From: Streptomyces sp. NRRL F-5123
GTDB taxonomy: Bacteria; Actinomycetota; Actinomycetes; Streptomycetales; Streptomycetaceae
Reading direction: 5' to 3'
DNA: 64,000 bases
NCBI RefSeq assembly: GCF_000721495.1
Contig: NZ_JOHY01000015.1
Location: forward strand, 1 to 64,000
Below the pieces are notes generated by a model that searched no databases, was not told the origin of the DNA, and saw only the letters and a list, made by a program, of their open reading frames with translations. Position numbers and translations under genes: made by a program. Positions 59,139 through 64,000 of the stretch are shown here, in pieces. Position 1 is the first letter of the stretch. Each line of letters starts with the position of its first letter.

Positions 59139-62100
59139 TTGCAAACCCCGCGTCTGTTGCGACGACCAGCCAGAAGAAGAACCTCGGCTCCCCGGGCCCT
59201 TGTCGCCTGCGCCGTGATCGCGGTCCTGGGCGGTGCGGCCCTTCCCCGCGCCGCGGCTGCCACGCCGTCGGATACGACCACGGAGAATGTCAAGCCCGCC
59301 GTCGAGCAGGTCTGCGACCAGCCCCAGCCCGGCCAATTCGGGTGCTTCGCGTTGCGTCGCGCCGACCCCGTCGCGACCAGGTCGCTCGAGCCCGACGCAA
59401 CCGCACCGTCCGGTTGGGGCGCGCAGGACCTGCAAGGCGCGTACGGTCTGCCGAGCGACGGTGGGGCGGGCAGGACCATCGCGATCGTGGACGCCTACGA
59501 CGACCCGACCGCCGAGTTCGACCTGGCCCGCTACCGGGCCCAATTCGGCCTGCCGGCCTGCTCCACCGCCAACGGATGCTTTCGCATGGTCGACCAGCGG
59601 GGCGGCAGCGAATGGCCCGCCACCGACGAGGGCTGGTCCGGCGAGATCTCCCTCGACCTCGACATGGTCTCCGCGGCCGCGCCCGCGGCCCACATCCTGC
59701 TGGTCGAGGCGGACAGCCCCGACTTCGAGGACATGGCCGCCGCGGTCGACGAGGCCGTCGCGCTGGGCGCCCAGTACGTCTCCAACTCCTACGGCAGCGG
59801 CTACAGCAGCACCCCCGGCAGCGGCGAGGACCCCGCCGAGACCACCGAGATGGACGCCCACTACAACCACCCGGGCGTCGCGATGATCGCCTCCTCGGGC
59901 GACAGCGCCTACGGCGTCAGCTACCCGGCCGCGTCACAGTACGTCACCGCCGTCGGCGGCACCTCGCTGAAGAAGGACGCCTCGACCGGGCGGGGCTGGT
60001 CGGAGTCGGTGTGGCACAGCAGCTCCGGGGGCCCGGGATCCGGGTGCTCGGCCTACGAGCCCAAGCCCGCCTTCCAGGGCGACACCGGCTGCGACCAGCG
60101 CACGGTCGCGGATGTCTCCGCGGTCGCCGACCCGGCGACGGGTGTCGCCGTCTTCCAGAGCTTCGGCGGCAACGGCTGGGAGGTCTACGGCGGCACCAGC
60201 GCCTCCTCCCCGATCATCGCGGGCGTCTACGCGGACGCCGGCGCCCCCGCCGCGGGCACGTACCCCAACTCGTACCCGTACCTGAACCCGTCGTCCCTCA
60301 ACGACGTGACCAGCGGTTCGAACGGCACCTGCACGCCGAGCTACCTGTGCACGGCCGGGCCGGGCTACGACGGGCCCACGGGGCTGGGTACCCCCAACGG
60401 TCTGGCCGCTTTCCGCACCGGACCGCACGGCCAGATCACGGGCACGGTCACCGATGCGGCCGGCGCCGCGGTCGCCGGGGCCGGCATCGCGGCGGGCGAC
60501 TACCGGGCCACCACCCGGGCCGACGGCCATTACTCCCTGACGCTGGCTCCGGGCACGTACGACCTGACCGTCTCCGCCTTCGGCTACGCCGACAGGACGG
60601 CGACCGGAGTCGTGGTCGGCGAGGACGGGTCGGTCACCGAGAACTTCGCGCTCGACGCGGTGGCCCGGCAGACCGTCGCGGGCAAGGTGACCGACGGGTC
60701 GGGCCACGGCTGGCCGCTGTACGCCAGGATCACGGTCGACGGCACGCCCGCCCAGCCGGTCTTCACCGACCCCTTCACCGGCAGTTACGCGGTCGACCTT
60801 CCCCAGGGGAAGAGCTACACGCTGAAGATCGACGCTCAGTACCCCGGCTACCGTGAGGTGACCGAGCACGTCACGGTCGCCGGCACGGCCCAGACGGTGA
60901 ACGCCGCAGTTCCGGTGGACATCGACTCGGGCACCGCGAAGGGCTACGACTTCCGGCACACCGGTCCCACCGAGCCGTTCGACTCCACCACCTCGGCGCC
61001 GGACGGCTGGAGCGTGGTCAACGCCGACGGCACCGCGGGCAGCTGGGACTTCTCCGACCCCCACCGCCGGGGCAACCACACGGGCGGCACCGGGGCGTTC
61101 GCCATCGTCGACAGCGACTTCTACGGCTACAACAAGCACCAGGACAGCTCGCTGGTCACCCCGGTGTACGACTTCAGCGGCGACCTCGCACCGGAGATCG
61201 CCTTCGACACCGACTACAAGGCCCACGCCGACCAGACCGCGAGCGTGGACATCACCACCGACGGCGGTGCCACCTGGAAGAAGGTGTGGGCGCCCACCGC
61301 CCCCCTGACCGGACCGGCTCACGTGCAGATTCCGCTCACGGACTACGCCGGCGACCCGGCCGTGCAGCTGCGCTTCCACTTCACCGGCACCTGGGGCTGG
61401 TGGTGGCAGGTCGACGACGTCCACGTCGGCGACCGGCTGCCGGTCCCGGCGACCGGTGGCCTGGTGGCCGGCACCGTCACCGACGGCAACACCGGCAACG
61501 GCGTCGTCGGAGCGACGGTCACGAACACCGACGCCACCGGGCAGTCCGCGGTGACCGCGGCCACGCCGGACGACCCGGGGCTCGGCGACGGCTTCTACTG
61601 GATGTTCTCCGACACCGTCGGCAAGCACGCTTTCACGGCTGAGAAGGGCAGGTACACCACCCGTAGCAAGACCGTGCAGGTAGCGGCCGACAGCGCCACG
61701 GAGGTCGGTTACGCCCTCGACGCGGGCCGGCTGAGCTTCACGCCGGGCGGCGTCGACCAGACCCTGGCCTGGGGCGCCGCCGGCACCACGAAGGTGAAGG
61801 TCGAGAACACCGGGAAGGCGCCTGCGACGCTCGACCTCGGCGAGGCGAGCGGCGGCTTCACGATGCAGACGGCCAAGGGTGCGCCGCTCCAGCTGGTGAA
61901 GGGGCACTACTCGGCGCTGCGCCCCGACCACCTCGCCACCCGCGCGACGGTCGCGCCGGGGGCCGCCGGCGACGCCTGGCAGACGGTCGCGGACCTGCCG
62001 GTGCCCCTGATGGACAACGCGGTGGCAGCCGGCGGAGGCGTGATCTACTCGGCCTTCGGCTGGACCGGCAGCACGGAGAGCACCACCCTGTACGCCTACG

Positions 62101-63308
62101 ACACGGTGACGGGATCGTGGTCCGCGCGCGCCCCGTCGGCCGATGGCCGCGAGGCACCGGCCGCCGGCTTCATCGACGGCAAGTTGTACGCCGTCGGCGG
62201 CTGGGGCTCCTCCGGCCAGCCGGACACCAAGCTGGAGATCTACGATCCCGTCTCGGACAGGTGGACCACCGGCGCCTCCGCGCCGGTCGCGTACGCCGGC
62301 TCGGGCAGCGCGGTCCTGGACGGCAAGCTCTACGTGGTCGGCGGATGCACCATGTCCGCCTGCGGCACCGAGGACGCCTACGTCTACGACCCGTCCGACA
62401 ACTCGTGGTCGGCGATCGCCTCGTACCCCGAGGCCGTCGCATGGAGCGCCTGCGGCGGGATCGGCGGAACGCTCTACTGCGCCGGTGGCGAGACCAGCTC
62501 CGGCACTACGACGCACGGCTACGCCTACAACCCCGACTCCAACAGGTGGTCGCCGATCGCCGACCTGCCGATCGACGTCTGGGGTTCGGCCTACACCACG
62601 GCCAACGGCATGCTGCTCACCAGCGGCGGTGTCGTCGACGGCAGCACTGCCATCACCAACCAGGGCTTCGCCTTCGACCCGTCCACCGGAGTGTGGACCG
62701 CGCTGCCCAACGCCGACACCCCGCTCTACCGCGGCGGGGGAGCGCCGGGCTTCTACACCGTCGGCGGCAACACGGGCGCCGGTCCTGTGCCGGTGGCGAC
62801 CGTCCGACTGCTTCCCGGCTACGACCAGGCGTCCGCGGACGTGACCTGGCTGTCCCTCGGGAGCCGGCACGCAGTTCTCGCTCCGGGCGAAAGCACCACC
62901 GTAACGGTCGCCCTGGACGCCTCGGCCGCAGGGATCACGCAGCCCGGCGCCTACACGGCGAAGCTGAACGTGACCACCGACACCCCTTACCAGATCCCGG
63001 CGATCCCGGTGACCATGACGGTCAACCCCCCGAAGACCTGGGGCAAGTACACCGGTACCGTCCTGGGCACCGACGGCAAGGGCGGAACCGCGCCCCTTGC
63101 GGGTGCCACGGTCGAAATCGACAGCTGGGCGTCGAGCTACACGCTCAAAACGCGCAAGGACGGCACGTACGGCTTGTGGCTCGACACCCGCAACAACCCG
63201 CTCACCGTGATCGTGGCCAGGGACGGCTACAAGCCGACCACCACCACAGTCAAGATCAAGAAGGGGACGACGACCACCGGCGACTTCACGCTCACCGCGA
63301 CATCCTGA
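59139..63308 (+). CDS. Secreted S53 (sedolisin/kumamolisin) peptidase with multiple C-terminal modules
   Basis: 1389 residues from a TTG behind CAGGAG; the signal peptide ends near residue 41. Catalytic Glu169 and Asp173 in GWSGEISLDLDM, oxyanion Asp255 in SSGDSAYG and nucleophile Ser354 in YGGTSASSPIIAG form the S53 centre (about 80-430). The usual long pro-domain is missing. Then come carboxypeptidase-regulatory-like domains (about 430-600), a MAM/jelly-roll-like segment (GWSVVNADGTAGSWDFSD), another regulatory-like domain, a kelch propeller (about 945-1210: GGVIYSAFGW, GKLYAVGGWGS, GKLYVVGGCTM, GTLYCAGGETS) and a final CNA-B-like domain. An extracellular acid-type protease or adhesive enzyme. 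Confidence 0.88.
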   Translation: MQTPRLLRRPARRRTSAPRALVACAVIAVLGGAALPRAAAATPSDTTTENVKPAVEQVCDQPQPGQFGCFALRRADPVATRSLEPDATAPSGWGAQDLQGAYGLPSDGGAGRTIAIVDAYDDPTAEFDLARYRAQFGLPACSTANGCFRMVDQRGGSEWPATDEGWSGEISLDLDMVSAAAPAAHILLVEADSPDFEDMAAAVDEAVALGAQYVSNSYGSGYSSTPGSGEDPAETTEMDAHYNHPGVAMIASSGDSAYGVSYPAASQYVTAVGGTSLKKDASTGRGWSESVWHSSSGGPGSGCSAYEPKPAFQGDTGCDQRTVADVSAVADPATGVAVFQSFGGNGWEVYGGTSASSPIIAGVYADAGAPAAGTYPNSYPYLNPSSLNDVTSGSNGTCTPSYLCTAGPGYDGPTGLGTPNGLAAFRTGPHGQITGTVTDAAGAAVAGAGIAAGDYRATTRADGHYSLTLAPGTYDLTVSAFGYADRTATGVVVGEDGSVTENFALDAVARQTVAGKVTDGSGHGWPLYARITVDGTPAQPVFTDPFTGSYAVDLPQGKSYTLKIDAQYPGYREVTEHVTVAGTAQTVNAAVPVDIDSGTAKGYDFRHTGPTEPFDSTTSAPDGWSVVNADGTAGSWDFSDPHRRGNHTGGTGAFAIVDSDFYGYNKHQDSSLVTPVYDFSGDLAPEIAFDTDYKAHADQTASVDITTDGGATWKKVWAPTAPLTGPAHVQIPLTDYAGDPAVQLRFHFTGTWGWWWQVDDVHVGDRLPVPATGGLVAGTVTDGNTGNGVVGATVTNTDATGQSAVTAATPDDPGLGDGFYWMFSDTVGKHAFTAEKGRYTTRSKTVQVAADSATEVGYALDAGRLSFTPGGVDQTLAWGAAGTTKVKVENTGKAPATLDLGEASGGFTMQTAKGAPLQLVKGHYSALRPDHLATRATVAPGAAGDAWQTVADLPVPLMDNAVAAGGGVIYSAFGWTGSTESTTLYAYDTVTGSWSARAPSADGREAPAAGFIDGKLYAVGGWGSSGQPDTKLEIYDPVSDRWTTGASAPVAYAGSGSAVLDGKLYVVGGCTMSACGTEDAYVYDPSDNSWSAIASYPEAVAWSACGGIGGTLYCAGGETSSGTTTHGYAYNPDSNRWSPIADLPIDVWGSAYTTANGMLLTSGGVVDGSTAITNQGFAFDPSTGVWTALPNADTPLYRGGGAPGFYTVGGNTGAGPVPVATVRLLPGYDQASADVTWLSLGSRHAVLAPGESTTVTVALDASAAGITQPGAYTAKLNVTTDTPYQIPAIPVTMTVNPPKTWGKYTGTVLGTDGKGGTAPLAGATVEIDSWASSYTLKTRKDGTYGLWLDTRNNPLTVIVARDGYKPTTTTVKIKKGTTTTGDFTLTATS

Positions 63309-63337
63309 CGCGCCACTGAGCGAACCACGATCTCCCA

Positions 63338-63367
63338 GTGCGGGCCGGCCCTCGGGCCGGCCCGCAC
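63338..63367. terminator. Terminator after the S53 gene
   Basis: 13-bp perfect stem GTGCGGGCCGGCC/GGCCGGCCCGCAC with tetraloop CTCG, 30 bases past the S53 stop. It could serve the convergent salicylate synthase transcript as well. Confidence 0.78.
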
Positions 63368-63460
63368 GCGATCGCCCCCGCTCCACCACGCAAGCGATCC
63401 GCCGTCCACCCGTCGCTCAGCTCCGGGTGCGGACGTGGAAATGGGTGACACCTTGTGGGG

Positions 63461-64000
63461 TCATGGGCGCCCAGGGGCCGCGGGGACGAGGTGGTGGGCG
63501 ACGCTGCGCAACTTTTCGCAGGTTTCCTCGTGTTCGCGCTCGGGATGGGAGTTCCGTACGAGGCCGGCGCCGGCTTGGAGCCAGCATCGGCCGTCCTGCT
63601 GGAAGACGCTGCGCAGGACGAGCGCCGCGTCGAGGGCGCCGTGCGCGTCGCACGTCAGCACGGCGCCCGCGTACAGGCCGCGGGGTTCGCCTTCGAGGCT
63701 TCGGATGAGGGGGTAGGCGGGGGCTTTGGGGATGCCGGTGGCGGTGACCGCGGGGAAGAGCGCGGTGAACGCTTGCCAGGGGCTGCGGTCCGGCCGCAGC
63801 CGTCCGCTGACCGTGGAGGCCAGATGCTGGACGGTGCCCCGTTCCAGGACAGTCATGTAGTCGCTGACCACGGCGTCGTCGCAGACGGCGGCGAGGTCCT
63901 GAAGAGCCAGTCTGACGGAGATGGCATGTTCGTGAACCTCCTTGGGGTCGCTGAGCAGGTCGGCACGCAACCGGGCGTCTTCGGTCGCCGTTCCGGTGCG
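63461..64000 (-). CDS. Salicylate synthase / chorismate-binding enzyme, C-terminal part (cut by window edge)
   Basis: 180 codons are open to the right edge; the apparent start at 63970 is only an internal TTG. TGTATEDARLRADLLSDPKE, HEHAISVRLALQDL, DYMTVLERGTVQHLASTVSG, FPAVTATGIPKAPA, EPRGLYAGAVL and the ending HEETCEKLRSVAHHLVP are the C-terminal half of MbtI/Irp9-type salicylate synthases (chorismate to salicylate via isochorismate), the usual first step of salicyl-capped siderophores. The Glu that binds Mg2+ in EHEETCEKL is present. The rest of a siderophore cluster probably lies to the right. Confidence 0.85.
   Translation of the reverse strand, partial: RTGTATEDARLRADLLSDPKEVHEHAISVRLALQDLAAVCDDAVVSDYMTVLERGTVQHLASTVSGRLRPDRSPWQAFTALFPAVTATGIPKAPAYPLIRSLEGEPRGLYAGAVLTCDAHGALDAALVLRSVFQQDGRCWLQAGAGLVRNSHPEREHEETCEKLRSVAHHLVPAAPGRP

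Noticed and set aside
1..64000. tRNA, rRNA, CRISPR arrays, riboswitches, replication origins
   Set aside because: Looked for and not seen: no cloverleaf-like genes, no regularly spaced repeats and no recognisable leader structures.

Overview
The window looks like an accessory stretch of a Streptomyces (or close actinomycete) chromosome. Evidence: very high GC with GC-rich third codon positions, frequent GTG and some TTG starts, and typical families (WhiB, LAL/LuxR regulators, ECF sigma factors with SnoaL tails, DUF5134, DUF427, GlcP, salicylate synthase). About 55 intact or edge-truncated genes are supported, plus several gene and insertion-sequence scars. I saw no tRNA, rRNA or CRISPR array.

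Layout. 0-2.6 kb: two secreted glycosidases (GH54, cut by the edge, and GH5-CBM13) diverge across a long spacer holding two inverted copies of a GTTAGCGCTAAC operator. 3-8 kb: a decayed zone with a broken aldo/keto reductase, glycosyltransferase and ThDP-enzyme fragments and an IS5-type transposase scrap, around a few intact genes. 8-11.6 kb: an IPP isomerase/HAD phosphatase pair, and a two-gene carboxymuconolactone decarboxylase-like/acyltransferase operon with two TTA codons. 11.8-19.2 kb: a carbohydrate cluster (MFS transporter, PfkB kinase, FGGY kinase, FAD oxidase, class I aldolase, YhfZ-like regulator).

19.3-56 kb is the main finding. Twenty sites with the architecture TGTCACA-N16-GGTC, always with exactly 16 bp of spacing, lie in intergenic DNA, each pointing at a gene start (in one case at what seems a gene remnant). 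This closely resembles promoters of ECF41-type sigma factors. Four ECF41-like sigma genes lie in the same interval and two of them carry the motif themselves. The putative regulon covers a WhiB protein, two SdhA-like flavoproteins, NADH dehydrogenase II, an orphan cytochrome b, a 7Fe ferredoxin split by an in-frame TAG, AhpD, OsmC, cupins, an NmrA-like reductase, two alpha/beta hydrolases, a ferritin-like protein, a VOC protein probably with a DyP peroxidase, and small proteins. The content suggests a redox or electron-transfer stress programme. Three large LAL regulators are interleaved with it.

56-64 kb: glucose permease GlcP, a TrmB/LuxR-type regulator, a 1389-residue secreted S53 peptidase with kelch and carboxypeptidase-regulatory-like modules, and the C-terminal part of a salicylate synthase at the right edge.
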